Positions 23,713-32,229 of a DNA stretch of 64,000 bases are shown in pieces. Made by a program: the position numbers and the translations under genes. Within the stretch, counting starts at the first letter, position 1. Each line of letters starts with the position of its first letter. Source of the stretch: BS750m-G69 sp964441235 (lineage in GTDB: Bacteria; Fidelibacterota; UBA2242). The stretch lies in contig CAYTUQ010000005.1 in the NCBI GenBank assembly GCA_964441235.1, positions 1 through 64,000 on the forward strand, in the 5' to 3' direction. The notes beneath the pieces were generated by a model that worked only from the letters and a program-made list of their open reading frames with translations, did not search any database and was not told the DNA's origin.

Positions 23713-24858
23713 CTAGAGGGCAAGTCCCAAGGTTAGATCAACTGACAGGTTTTGCGAATTAAAGTCTTCAAACAGCGGTGTTATTCCGATATTAAATCTC
23801 ATTTCTGTGTGAAGATTATTCCCAAAGAATAGCCCGCCGCCCAGGACCAGAACCGATTCTCCGCTTTTCATTTCCTAAATATCTCCTGATTCCCATTCCT
23901 CATCGGCAACCTCGATAGAATATGTAGAACTCAGTAAAATTCCGGCTGACGCGCCACCGAGAGCGTAAATGCCAATGCCTCTACTGCCGGTTGAACCCAA
24001 ATGGATAAGCAATGGTATCTGCAGATAGCTTAAATCCGCAGTATATACGTAGTTTATGTAGTCGCTCAATTGACCTTCATTGGTCCAGCCTTTTTGGGTA
24101 AATGCGATTTCGGGGCGAAGTGCCAATCCTTTTGAAAGTTTGAAGAGCATGTACACCGATGTTGTGAATCCCGGTTTGGGAGCGACGGTATCGTCAACAT
24201 AATCTCCGATAATTGTAGCGCTGGTAATACTTCCCATAATTCCGAAACGGCTTTTCTTAGCTTGAATCTGGCCCGGCTTATACTGCGGTTGTGTTTGACT
24301 TCTCTGGGAACCGGTATCGGGTTGCCGGGTTACCTGTGGCTGAGATTGGGTGGCAGGTTTCGAAATAGGTTCCGGTATGGATGTGGACTGAATCGTTCCG
24401 GCCAGTTGCCTGGAAACATTCGCCATACCGATCTTGAGCAGCTGTCCGATGTTGCCTTCGTAGTCATAAGTGGCGATGCCGATGATTTCGCCGGTTTGGG
24501 CGCTTACCAATCGCGCGGCAATGGAGAATACATCACCAACCCGGCTTACACTTCCGGCTACCACTCTTTCGACGCCCATCAATTGCCCCATCTCTACGAT
24601 ACATTCATTAGAGGTACATTCGGAGAGTTGAAAGCCCTGTTCTTTCAAAATTTGGTCCATGATCTCACGTTCCATGACCTTGAATTGCCCGGTCCGGAAC
24701 AATTCGATTCGGAGCCGATCTGCAAGGGCGCTGGCTTCTTCTGTGCTAACATTTTTCCCAATAAATTCCAGGACAGCGATTTGCGTTTGTGCAGCGAGCG
24801 GAAAGACGTACAAAATCAGAACCAGCAAGATTTTTGTTGGAATTGCTTTTTTAAACAT
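23713..24858 (-). pseudogene. CsgG/HfaB-like plus outer-membrane barrel protein, interrupted by in-frame TAG
   Basis: From the ATG (24858, GAGGA ribosome site) the frame gives a signal peptide, a CsgG-type domain (IAVLEFIGKNVSTEEASALA, about 25-150; VVAGSVSRVGDVFSIAARLV), a Ser/Gln/Pro-rich linker (about 160-200) and a PorT-like beta-barrel (LALRPEIAFTQKGW, YLQIPLLIHLG). It meets TAG at 23875-23877 after 327 codons. The same frame continues for 53 codons (SVLVLGGGLFFGNNLHTEMR, then FNIGITPLFED, VDLTLGLAL) to TAG at 23713. That is the closing beta-strand pattern such barrels need. It is a nonsense-mutated gene, or a read-through case. CsgG-like domains act at the outer membrane. Confidence 0.8.
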
Positions 24859-24930
24859 TCAATCCTCACTATTTCTTATGCAATTAAAAGTAAGTACTAT
24901 CTTGGTAAAAAGTCAAACTAAATTGTCGAT

Positions 24931-25111
24931 TTCAGTTGCGTCGGGAGCTCACTCCTGATGCATTTATCGCAACTCTTCATCATGAATTGCGATACTCCTG
25001 TCAGGTTTAAAAGATTCTTCCACTTCGCATACGATTATTTGAATAAACCTGACAGGTGTACTTTAATCTTTTCACTGCTCCGCCAGGTCTGAGGACATAA
25101 CGGAACGATAG
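24931..25111 (+). repeat. 181-bp repeat, copy C
   Basis: The core at 24994-25059 has arms ACTCCTGTCAGGTTTA and TAAACCTGACAGGTGT (one mismatch) and the same 66-bp length as copies A and B. Outer flanks match copy B in direct orientation, with a stem GTTGCG/CGCAAC on the left side. Confidence 0.85.
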
Positions 25112-25151
25112 AACTTTGATTGTTCATCATTTTGAAAATATCCTCTATATT

Positions 25152-25424
25152 TTAGATATAGCCTTTTTTATGTAAAATCTCTAAATACCCATCCAAATTT
25201 AAAGGACAGTTAATCAAATCAAAAAAATCAGTTTCGTTTAATTTCAATTGAGAGCGGATTTTCTGAGCTATTCGAGTTGGAATGTCTCCTCTACCATGTG
25301 AATAGTGAACTCTTAATATTTTTTGACTATTTACTAATAACCACCCGTAATTATGTTTTGTCGAACGGACTTTGAGATTTAGTTTGGAAAAAACCTTTTT
25401 GATATCTTTCTTTTTTATCTGCAT
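25152..25424 (-). CDS. HicA-like toxin candidate
   Basis: A 90 aa basic protein. The start at 25424 (MQIKKKDIKKVF) is preferred to an upstream in-frame ATG because it gives the usual length and a 10-base overlap with the preceding gene. The pattern of a lysine-rich N-terminal helix, then VRSTKHNYGWLLVNSQKILR with VHYSHGRGDIP, resembles small HicA-like double-stranded-RNA-binding-fold toxins, with histidines where the catalytic His would be. Being second in an overlapping pair behind a HicB-like gene supports this. I am not certain of the exact family. Confidence 0.55.
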   Translation of the reverse strand: MQIKKKDIKKVFSKLNLKVRSTKHNYGWLLVNSQKILRVHYSHGRGDIPTRIAQKIRSQLKLNETDFFDLINCPLNLDGYLEILHKKGYI

Positions 25425-25762
25425 TTGATAATGTCCTTTAGAATTGAAAACCATGTTTTTGGCAATTTACCTAAATTTTTCGAATCTTCTTTTAAATCTT
25501 CAAAGACCTGCACTATCTCTATGCATAGCAGATTAATTGCTTCATATTCAGTATCTCCGTAAGCAAAAGCTTCAATATCATCAAAACTGGCAATTACTTT
25601 ACCATCAGAATATTCAACAGAAATGTATATTGGCGACTTAAGAAAGTATTTATCATTTCTTAAAGAATTTAACGCTACAACCCTGCTCCGTAAGAGATTA
25701 GTATTTATTCCCTTTACCAGAGTATTGTATTGTTTTTTTGACAGTACAACTTCAGTAGGCAT
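25415..25762 (-). CDS. HicB-like antitoxin candidate
   Basis: A 115 aa protein with a HicB-like partial RNase-H-type fold: PIYISVEYSDGKVIASFDDI followed by EAFAYGDTEYEAINLLCIEI, where the alternating strands and the GDTEYEAI helix match the HicB pattern. Its ribosome site AGGAGGTT overlaps the TAG that ends the gene upstream, so translation may be coupled. It overlaps the toxin candidate by 10 bases, antitoxin first, the usual order for pairs that must express antidote before toxin. Confidence 0.6.
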   Translation of the reverse strand: MPTEVVLSKKQYNTLVKGINTNLLRSRVVALNSLRNDKYFLKSPIYISVEYSDGKVIASFDDIEAFAYGDTEYEAINLLCIEIVQVFEDLKEDSKNLGKLPKTWFSILKDIIKCR

Positions 25763-25771
25763 TTGAACCTC

Positions 25772-26641
25772 CTAAAAACTTAAGTATAAATTAAATGTTA
25801 ATATGTCTTTTTTTGTAAAAACCAATGAATAGACTGGTTCTCCGTTTTGGAATGCATATCTCTTTGCCCCTTTTGATGTTACCGAATCAAAAACATTGTA
25901 AATATAGATTGCTCCGGCGACAATGCCGCTGACTGTTCCGATAGTATAAGAACGATTCGACCAGTTATTGTAGAACTTTCTTCTATCGTAATCTCGTTCA
26001 TTTTCAGCCTTACGATTGTAATTATTACTAAAATAATTTGAAATAAAAAAAGATGAAACACAGACCGTTTCTGAAATCAAAAACCGCCACCCTTTTTGAG
26101 GCTCGCCTTTGCGAAATTGTCCCCAGCCCGGGATTAATGCAGAACGCCAGACTGGAGAAAAGCCGTACCCTTTCTGTGCAGGAACATCAAAATCTACATA
26201 TTCGGGTTTAGGCGCTTTCATTAAAATCCAGCACTCATACGACAAACCGTTTGTTATTTTTTTAGTTTGCCAGTATTCTTCCTCTTTAGATAGTCCTTTT
26301 ATAATAGTTGAATTCCCTTTTTGTAGAATCTCTCTTGAAACGTCGCTTATTATTTCTGAGTTCTTTTCTTGATAAAAGTCTCTGATCACACTGCTAACAA
26401 CAATTTCACCTTCAATAATGATTTCCGAAAGTACACTTGCTATTGCCTATTCCCTGGCGTCAGCCAATGAATTCTGACTTGAACCCATTCCGGAATAGTA
26501 CTTAAAGTATTTTCCTTCCGGAGGCTCTATTAACCATGAAGGTTTATTTTTTGAGGATGAGTCAATTATTAATCCTTGCGCGAAAATATTGTTTATTAAA
26601 AACGATAAAATCATGCTTAAGACAAATATCCTTATAGTCAA
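25772..26641 (-). pseudogene. LPP20/DUF5683-like exported protein interrupted by in-frame TAG
   Basis: A TTG start at 26641 is supported by AAGGAGG six bases upstream and gives a clean signal peptide (TIRIFVLSMILSFLINNIFA). The frame reads YYSGMGSSQNSLADARE, then TAG at 26447-26449, then AIASVLSEIIIEGEIVVSS on to the 25772 stop without a shift. The block GSSQ..ADAR.-AIASV is the conserved core of LPP20-type proteins, so the TAG sits inside one domain. The C-terminal part has ALIPGWGQFRKGEPQKGW and two hydrophobic segments, as in DUF5683-like membrane proteins. The parts either have lost joint expression or need read-through. Confidence 0.75.
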
Positions 26642-26829
26642 CTGAAACCTCCTTAAAACTAAATCTGTAAACAGCAAATATTTAAATCTCCAAAATATTC
26701 CTACAATTGATTAGGAAATTCTTATTTAAGATTACCGCTCAATTAACCCTTTCCTGATTAATCCATCTATGTAAATCTATCATTTTTACAGAAAATCTCA
26801 ATCTAAAAATATTTATGATAAGTTATATT

Positions 26830-28008
26830 TCAGATCCTAGCAAAATTATTTAGGAAATTTTCCAAAGGAGAGACAATTACATTCTTTTTTATTGGATATG
26901 CCTCATCAACTTGTGCGATAATCCAGGCTTCTTGCAGTTGAAGATCAGAAATAGCATTCCAGAAACCTCTTGAAACTTTAGGTGCAGGAGAGGCTTTAAA
27001 TTCGATTCCTACACGCTTCCTCCCTCTTGATATAACGAGATCGAGTTCTGCACCACCCGATGTACGAAAAAATGCCTCATTCCAGTCTGAAAATTCTGAT
27101 ATAATATTTCCCATTGCCATTCCCTCCCAGGATGCACCGTAATTTGGATGTCCTAATAAATCGTCGAAAGACTCTATTTCCAACAAAGAATGAAGAATAC
27201 CTGAATCACGGATAAAAATCTTGGGAGATTTGACTAACCGTTTTTTTAGATTTGCTTCCAATGGTGGTAAAATTCTCAACATAAATGTCTGTGATAATAA
27301 ATCCAGATAATAATGAATTGTAGTATGACTAAGACCGAGTGATTTTCCTAAACTGGAATAATTTAATATCTGTCCGTGATTATGAGCGCACATTTTCCAT
27401 AATCTCCTTAATGTCTCGGCAGGAATATGTATGCCGAGCTGAGGTATATCCCTTTCTAAAAAAGTACGTTCAAAATTACTGCGCCATTTATTTGACAGTT
27501 TATCGTTTTTTGCAAGAAAACTTCTCGGGAAACCACCTCTTAACCAATATTTTCTTATTAAATTTTTCTTATCCTGTTCTGTTTGAATAATTTCTGAAAA
27601 AAGAAAAGGAGTAAGTTCCAAATATATAATTCTCCCGGCTAAAGATTCGGAACTTTGCCTGATTAAATCTCGCGATGCGGAACCAAGAATTAAAAATTGA
27701 CCATTACGTCTATTTTCATCAATTATACTTCGAAGTAGAGGAAATAAATCAGGTTTACGCTGAATTTCATCCAGACAGATGAGTTTATTTTTATTTATGT
27801 CAAAAAATAACTCCGGCTCAGATAATTTCCTTAGATCAGATGGCTTTTCTAAGTCGAGGTAAAGATAGTTATTAAAATTTTGAGAAATCATTTTTGCCAG
27901 AGTAGATTTTCCTGCTTGACGAGGACCGAGTATTGCTACTGCTGGGAAATTATTTAAGCAATCTATTAACTCCTTTTGCAATTTTCTTTTAAGATATTTA
28001 CTATTCAT
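26830..28008 (-). CDS. AAA_14/DUF4143 family ATPase
   Basis: A 392 aa protein of the large AAA_14 plus DUF4143 family. Walker A is GPRQAGKST (28-36), Walker B is LICLDEIQ, and sensor-like GSASRDLI follows. The C-terminal DUF4143 part ends in a PD-(D/E)xK-like segment (AELDLVISRGRKRVGIEFKA). Members are common singletons in prokaryotes, are often accessory, and their function is unsettled. It stands alone between a decayed gene and the sigma factor operon. Length is normal and the frame is intact. Confidence 0.88.
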   Translation of the reverse strand: MNSKYLKRKLQKELIDCLNNFPAVAILGPRQAGKSTLAKMISQNFNNYLYLDLEKPSDLRKLSEPELFFDINKNKLICLDEIQRKPDLFPLLRSIIDENRRNGQFLILGSASRDLIRQSSESLAGRIIYLELTPFLFSEIIQTEQDKKNLIRKYWLRGGFPRSFLAKNDKLSNKWRSNFERTFLERDIPQLGIHIPAETLRRLWKMCAHNHGQILNYSSLGKSLGLSHTTIHYYLDLLSQTFMLRILPPLEANLKKRLVKSPKIFIRDSGILHSLLEIESFDDLLGHPNYGASWEGMAMGNIISEFSDWNEAFFRTSGGAELDLVISRGRKRVGIEFKASPAPKVSRGFWNAISDLQLQEAWIIAQVDEAYPIKKNVIVSPLENFLNNFARI

Positions 28009-28364
28009 ATTGCAAACTTTCCTTTCAAATTACATTGTTAACGTAAGTAAGTTAATATGATAAATCAAAATTAGGAAGATAAAATTTATTTTCGGATTAG
28101 GCTTAATTAGCATTACTTCGTATTTTTACCAATTCCTTCGCTTCAATCATTTCGCATAATATTATTATGCCAGAATTCAAGTAATCATCTCAGGAGTAAT
28201 TCCAACTTCTATCGGAGGAATCAGATTTTTCATGTCCATTTTAATTGATTTCATTTTTGTTAAATAAGACAGAATTTAATATATTTTATCATAAAAGGTT
28301 TTAATAAGATAAAAAATTTTCGTGCGAGTTTTTAAAATATTTTTTAACCTTTTAAGGAATTAAT
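28009..28364. other. Spacer before the sigma factor operon
   Basis: Very AT-rich, with no gene and no strong repeat. It must contain the promoters of the sigma operon and of the divergent ATPase, but I cannot assign boxes with confidence. Confidence 0.4.
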
Positions 28365-28928
28365 GTGTCAAAGGTATGTGAAAAGGATTTGCCCGGATTG
28401 GAAAAGTTGAAAGAGGAAAGAGAAAATGAAATCACATTCAACGAACTGGTTCTTGAAAATCACCAGAAGATATACAGTCTTTTCCGTAGGATGGTTAAAA
28501 CACACGATGAGGCAGACGATTTGACACAGGAGACTTTTATAAAAGTGTATAAAAATCTTTCAAAATTTAAATTTCAATCTTCACCATATACATGGATTTA
28601 TAGAATTGCTGTTAATACAGGCATCAATTATTTACGAGGGAAAAAGGTAAAACAATTTTTTGGTTTGGAGAAAGTTAAAAATCTACCTTCATCTGATAAT
28701 CCTGAAGTTTCAGATGAGCGCAATGCTGTTTTGCGTCAGGCTGTCGCTAAACTTTCACCAAAGCAGCAGATGGTTGTACTTCTGCGTTCATTCCAGGAAT
28801 TGCCCTTTAAGCAAATCGCAGTTATCATGAATTCCACAGAAAATGCTGCCAAGGTGAATTTTTCTCATGCTTTAAAAAGCTTAAGAGAGGTTTTAAGGAA
28901 TATGGGAGTTAATTATGAAACTCTGTGA
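28365..28928 (+). CDS. ECF (sigma-70 family) RNA polymerase sigma factor
   Basis: A 187 aa RpoE-like ECF sigma factor. Region 2 is clear (DEADDLTQETFIKVYKNLSK, SPYTWIYRIAVNTGINYLR) and region 4 follows (LSPKQQMVVLLRSFQELPFK, QIAVIMNSTENAAKVNFSHA). The start codon appears to be GTG; an overlapping ATG two bases earlier is in another frame. It overlaps the anti-sigma gene by 14 bases, so the two are translationally coupled. Together with the two Spy/CpxP-like genes downstream it looks like an envelope-stress operon, probably autoregulated, which is inference from family behaviour. Confidence 0.92.
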   Translation: MSKVCEKDLPGLEKLKEERENEITFNELVLENHQKIYSLFRRMVKTHDEADDLTQETFIKVYKNLSKFKFQSSPYTWIYRIAVNTGINYLRGKKVKQFFGLEKVKNLPSSDNPEVSDERNAVLRQAVAKLSPKQQMVVLLRSFQELPFKQIAVIMNSTENAAKVNFSHALKSLREVLRNMGVNYETL

Positions 28929-29508
28929 AGATATCCAGAATCTCATTCCATTGTATATTATGGGAGATTTATCAAACGAAGAGAAATTCCGTGTTAAGAA
29001 CCATCTTGAAAGATGTGATAATTGCAGAGAATTTGCTCACGAACTCGGATTAATTAGTTCAGCAATATCTGCAGATAAGGTTAAAGTTTCTCCATATTAC
29101 GGTAGTGAACTGATTGTAAAAATAAACGATCGATTTGCAAAAAGAAAAAGGATTCAAAAACGTCTCATGTGGGCTGTTCCAGCTTTTAGTATTATTGTTT
29201 TAATATTCATGGTTACTCTTTTTTCAATATCGAATAGAAATTCGTTAAACAATGAATTCTATGCTGATTCGGAAGACACGAATATTTACTTCGATTTGAC
29301 ACATTCGGGTTACTTTTGTGAATTAGAATCAATAGATGATTTAACAGAAATCCCTGGTCTCGATGAATCTACTAAAGATTTGAATTTAGATGCTGCTCAG
29401 TTAGTATTGGAAGATGAACATACTCTTCCAGTTGATAAATATTTATTGGCAACAGTTAATTTAGATGATGATGAGTTTGAGAATTTAATTCAAGAAATAA
29501 AAAAATGA
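28915..29508 (+). CDS. Anti-sigma factor with zinc-finger (ZAS) domain
   Basis: A 197 aa membrane protein. The cytoplasmic N-terminus carries the ZAS motif H30-x3-C34-x2-C37 with an upstream C4, the sigma-binding zinc fold of the zf-HC2 group. One membrane helix lies at about 83-103 (WAVPAFSIIVLIFMVTLFSI). The remaining 90 or so residues are acidic and periplasmic. It should hold the cognate sigma factor inactive until an envelope signal arrives. It overlaps the sigma gene and precedes the Spy/CpxP-like pair. Confidence 0.9.
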   Translation: MKLCEDIQNLIPLYIMGDLSNEEKFRVKNHLERCDNCREFAHELGLISSAISADKVKVSPYYGSELIVKINDRFAKRKRIQKRLMWAVPAFSIIVLIFMVTLFSISNRNSLNNEFYADSEDTNIYFDLTHSGYFCELESIDDLTEIPGLDESTKDLNLDAAQLVLEDEHTLPVDKYLLATVNLDDDEFENLIQEIKK

Positions 29509-29592
29509 AGTTTTATAACTATTGAAACCTAAAACGTAAAACGTGAAACGTGAAACTAAACAATCGTAAATAGACAATTAGTAGGAGGAATT

Positions 29593-30102
29593 ATGAAGCG
29601 AATATTTCAGTGTATTTTAATAATAGTCATTGTGAATTCAATGACAGGGCTTTTGGCGCAGGAGGATTTCTGGATGGATCATAATCCGGAGCGTAGAGAG
29701 CGGTTAGAGACTTTAAGAATATGGAAGATGACAGAATTTCTGGATTTGAGTTCCGAACAATCTGCTGCGTTTTTCCCGAAATTGAAAGATTTTGAGAAGT
29801 ATATCCGGTCGAAACAGAAAAAACAGGGGGAATTAATGCAGGAGATTACGGAAAAGATTAATAAATCTGATTATAGCCCTAATAAATCAGATGTAAAGAA
29901 ATTGACACATCAATTGGCTGAAATTGAAAAGGATATAATTACTCAGAAAGAAGAATTTATCAATAATCTTTCGACAGTACTTACTCCTGAACAGCAATTG
30001 AAATATATTATTTTCGAAAACCGTTTTCGGAGGAATTTAATGAAAACTTTAAATCAACAAGCCAGACAAAAGAGGCTTAATCAAGAAGGGAGAAAAAAAT
30101 GA
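29593..30102 (+). CDS. Spy/CpxP-like periplasmic protein (first of two)
   Basis: A 169 aa secreted helical protein with a signal peptide ending LLAQ and a good ribosome site (GGAGGAA). The mature part is rich in long charged helices and contains two LxxEQ-type motifs (FLDLSSEQSAAFFPKLKDF, LSTVLTPEQQLKYIIFENRF), the hallmark of the LTXXQ/Spy-CpxP group of periplasmic chaperone-like sensors. The gene follows the anti-sigma factor and overlaps the next gene by four bases (ATGA). Confidence 0.75.
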   Translation: MKRIFQCILIIVIVNSMTGLLAQEDFWMDHNPERRERLETLRIWKMTEFLDLSSEQSAAFFPKLKDFEKYIRSKQKKQGELMQEITEKINKSDYSPNKSDVKKLTHQLAEIEKDIITQKEEFINNLSTVLTPEQQLKYIIFENRFRRNLMKTLNQQARQKRLNQEGRKK

Positions 30103-30620
30103 AAAAGTATTTAATAATTTTTTTGGGAGTGGTTGTAATTCCGGGTTTGCTGCTTGCCGGTCCTCAAAAGACGATGAAAAAAGAAATGAAATGTATACAC
30201 TCGGCCGGTTTGGAGGAACAGCTGAAACTGACGGATGCACAAAAGGACCAGATGCATAAACTCAGAGTAGAGAATCAAAAGAAATGCATTCCTCTCACAG
30301 CAAGTCTCAAACTTGCCCGGATTGAGCTGGAAGAACTTATTCAAAGTGACGCATCTCAGAAGAAAATCGATGAAGCAGTGAAGGAAATTAATGGTATCAA
30401 AAGTAAACTATTCAGCCAACGAATCAAGCACCGTATAGATATGGCGAAAGTTTTAACTAAGGAACAGAAATCTATGCTAAAGGATAGTAAATTCCATCAT
30501 CAGTTCAAGCGATTCAAAAAATTGCCTGAAAGACCTGGCGTACGTGGTATGTTCGGACAAGGATTTTTCCCCGGATTTGATGTGGAAGAAGATGTCGAAA
30601 TGGAAGTAATCGATGATTAA
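30099..30620 (+). CDS. Spy/CpxP-like periplasmic protein (second of two)
   Basis: A 173 aa protein with a signal peptide (LIIFLGVVVIPGLLLA). The mature region has two LT-type motifs, QLKLTDAQKDQMHKL and AKVLTKEQKSMLKD, at the spacing seen in Spy and CpxP, with long amphipathic helices between them. These proteins bind misfolded periplasmic proteins or metals and damp envelope-stress signalling. It is the last intact gene of the sigma operon; its stop overlaps the ATG of a NadC/ModD fragment. Confidence 0.8.
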   Translation: MKKYLIIFLGVVVIPGLLLAGPQKTMKKEMKCIHSAGLEEQLKLTDAQKDQMHKLRVENQKKCIPLTASLKLARIELEELIQSDASQKKIDEAVKEINGIKSKLFSQRIKHRIDMAKVLTKEQKSMLKDSKFHHQFKRFKKLPERPGVRGMFGQGFFPGFDVEEDVEMEVIDD

Positions 30621-30765
30621 TTCAAGAATCAATAAGATTCTCTATTGGATGCAGGAAATTGAAGTTGGACACGGTGATTTAACCACTGAAAGTATATCGC
30701 CCTATGCACTTCATACTGTCGGAAGGATAATAGCGAAAAGTGATGGGCTTTTCCATATCGGGTGA
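30613..30765 (+). pseudogene. N-terminal fragment of a NadC/ModD-like phosphoribosyltransferase
   Basis: A 50-codon frame overlaps the previous stop and reads MQEIEVGHGDLTTESISP, then GRIIAKSDGLFHIG, before TGA. EIxxGDLTTE and GRIIAKxDG are the conserved start of quinolinate phosphoribosyltransferases (NadC) and ModD. The remaining 200 or so residues, including all catalytic positions, are absent, and a terminator follows at once. It is a deletion remnant. Confidence 0.6.
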
Positions 30766-30799
30766 GACGCAGACATTGATCTAGTGGAAGAGTATTAAT

Positions 30800-30827
30800 A
30801 AAAGAGGGGGTATTTGCCCCCTCTTTT
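30800..30827. terminator. Bidirectional rho-independent terminator
   Basis: A perfect 11-bp stem (AAAAGAGGGGG / CCCCCTCTTTT) with a 6-nt loop TATTTG. Its T-run and matching A-run make it work in both directions. It lies between the plus-strand sigma operon and the convergent cobO gene. Confidence 0.85.
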
Positions 30828-30838
30828 AAAATTATCGC

Positions 30839-30877
30839 ATTAACATTCCGAGGGCTGTGAGCCTTCGGAATGTTAAT
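30839..30877. repeat. 18-bp hairpin overlapping the cobO stop
   Basis: Arms at 30839-30856 and 30860-30877 pair along 18 bases with one G-T pair and a 3-nt loop. The cobO stop codon lies inside the right arm. It may serve as a second terminator or transcript-stabilising end. Confidence 0.6.
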
Positions 30878-31388
30878 TTTCTATTCCCGGTCTTGCCCTC
30901 ACCCCTTTTTTATAATAGTGCTTGATTTCTTTCATTTCTGTAACGAGGTCAGCTGCTTCAATGATTTTTGGGTCAGCTTTTCGTCCAGTGATAACCAGTT
31001 CCACATCATCCGGTTTTTCCTTTATAACTTTAAGCAGTTCCTCCACGCTAAATAATTTGAAGTGAGTTGCTATATTAGCTTCGTCCAGAATAACAACATC
31101 ATATTTCCCGGACTTGATGGCATTGCTGACTTCCAATAGACCTTTTTTAGCCATTTCTATATCTTCTTTTTCGGGTTTGGATTTTATGAAATATTTTCGC
31201 CCGTATTGTTTTATTGTAATTTTGTCCAGATTTTTATTTATGGCTTTGATTTCGCTGCAGATTTGCCCTTTTACAAATTGAGCGATGAATACATTTAGCC
31301 CAGCTCCGCAAGCTCTTAGAGCAAGTCCAAGAGCCGCAGTTGTTTTTCCTTTGCCATTACCTGTATAAACTTGAATATATCCTTTCAT
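30873..31388 (-). CDS. cobO: Cob(I)yrinic acid a,c-diamide adenosyltransferase
   Basis: A 171 aa CobO/BtuR-type enzyme that adenosylates cob(I)alamin or its precursors, giving the coenzyme B12 upper ligand. The P-loop is GNGKGKTTAA (about 11-20). Family motifs FVKGQ, VVILDEANIA and VITGRKADPKI follow, and the C-terminal VRARPGIEN is the usual end. It stands alone with no other B12 genes nearby. No cobalamin riboswitch is visible in the short upstream region. It may support the corrinoid methyl-transfer pair at 109-1634 only indirectly, since adenosyl- and methylcobalamin are distinct forms. Confidence 0.93.
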   Translation of the reverse strand: MKGYIQVYTGNGKGKTTAALGLALRACGAGLNVFIAQFVKGQICSEIKAINKNLDKITIKQYGRKYFIKSKPEKEDIEMAKKGLLEVSNAIKSGKYDVVILDEANIATHFKLFSVEELLKVIKEKPDDVELVITGRKADPKIIEAADLVTEMKEIKHYYKKGVRARPGIEN

Positions 31389-31615
31389 TTAAATACCTCC
31401 ATTTGGACGTTAATAAAAAATATTTTGTTATGCAAGGAACTAACCCATTTCAAAGTTCTACTGTGAGCTTACTCCTGTCTGGAGGAGGAGAGGCATAGCA
31501 GAAGTATATACCGTTACGAGTGAGCTCCGAATTTTTATGTTGCAATTTATTTTTCAAATTTGTACATATTAAAGAAGTAATGTTGTAGAGATAAATGAAA
31601 TGATGGAGGAGTGTT

Positions 31616-32101
31616 ATGAAGAAGTTGTTGCTTTTAGTCATTTTAGTGTTTGTTTTTGACGGTTTGATTTTTGCCCAGCAAGGGGAGAAAACCGAGAAGA
31701 GTGGTGGTGTAGTTCCGTGTTTGGCTTCATGTTTGGTTGGACCGAGAGTTGGACTTGAAATGAATGAAGGTAAAGACGTTCAAACAAGCGAGTGGATAGG
31801 ATTTGCAGGCGGCTATTTAGGAAATTTTATTCCATATATTGGAACTGCTGTTGCCGTTGGCAGTAAGATGTATATGGCTTATGATATGGGAGTTAAAAAG
31901 AATGGATTTGAAGGCGGACTAGCGAGTTTTTGTCTCGGTCCAAGAATAGGAAATGAGATCGATTATCGGAAAATTAGGATAAAAGAATGGCTGCGCCTCG
32001 TCCCATGTGTCTGTATTTATCCGATGATAACAATACCACTTGAAGCATATCAAGGTAAGACCATGACAGAGATTGAAGTCGCAGAGGGATTAAGAAAGTA
32101 G
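31616..32101 (+). CDS. Secreted or membrane protein with an internal duplication, function unknown
   Basis: A 161 aa protein with a signal peptide ending IFAQ and a strong ribosome site (GGAGGAG). Two half-repeats are visible: PCLASCLVGPRVGLEMNEGK with the following TSEWIGF, and GLASFCLGPRIGNEIDYRKI with IKEWLRL. Each has a Cys, a GPRxGxE motif and an EW pair, followed by a hydrophobic stretch. I do not know a function for this pattern. It heads a cluster with yidD and two TPR/DUF5683-like genes on the same strand. Confidence 0.75.
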   Translation: MKKLLLLVILVFVFDGLIFAQQGEKTEKSGGVVPCLASCLVGPRVGLEMNEGKDVQTSEWIGFAGGYLGNFIPYIGTAVAVGSKMYMAYDMGVKKNGFEGGLASFCLGPRIGNEIDYRKIRIKEWLRLVPCVCIYPMITIPLEAYQGKTMTEIEVAEGLRK

Positions 32102-32229
32102 CGAGCGAACTAGATTTTTACAAAATTTAACTGGAATCTGGGTGAAATTAGTATCTCAAGTTCCAGTTTTGTTTTTTGCTTTTCTCAGTAACACTCTATT
32201 ATAAATTTTTATAAATTTTAATTGCGAAA

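Noticed and set aside
23875..26449. TAG recoded as pyrrolysine in the interrupted genes
   Set aside because: A corrinoid protein is present, but no Pyl machinery or methylamine methyltransferase is seen and TAG ends several ordinary genes here. Kept only as something to test.
31389..31615. A cobalamin riboswitch upstream of cobO
   Set aside because: The spacer has only repeat-like words (GAGCTTACTCC, GAGTGAGCTCC) and no B12-box pattern that I can recognise.
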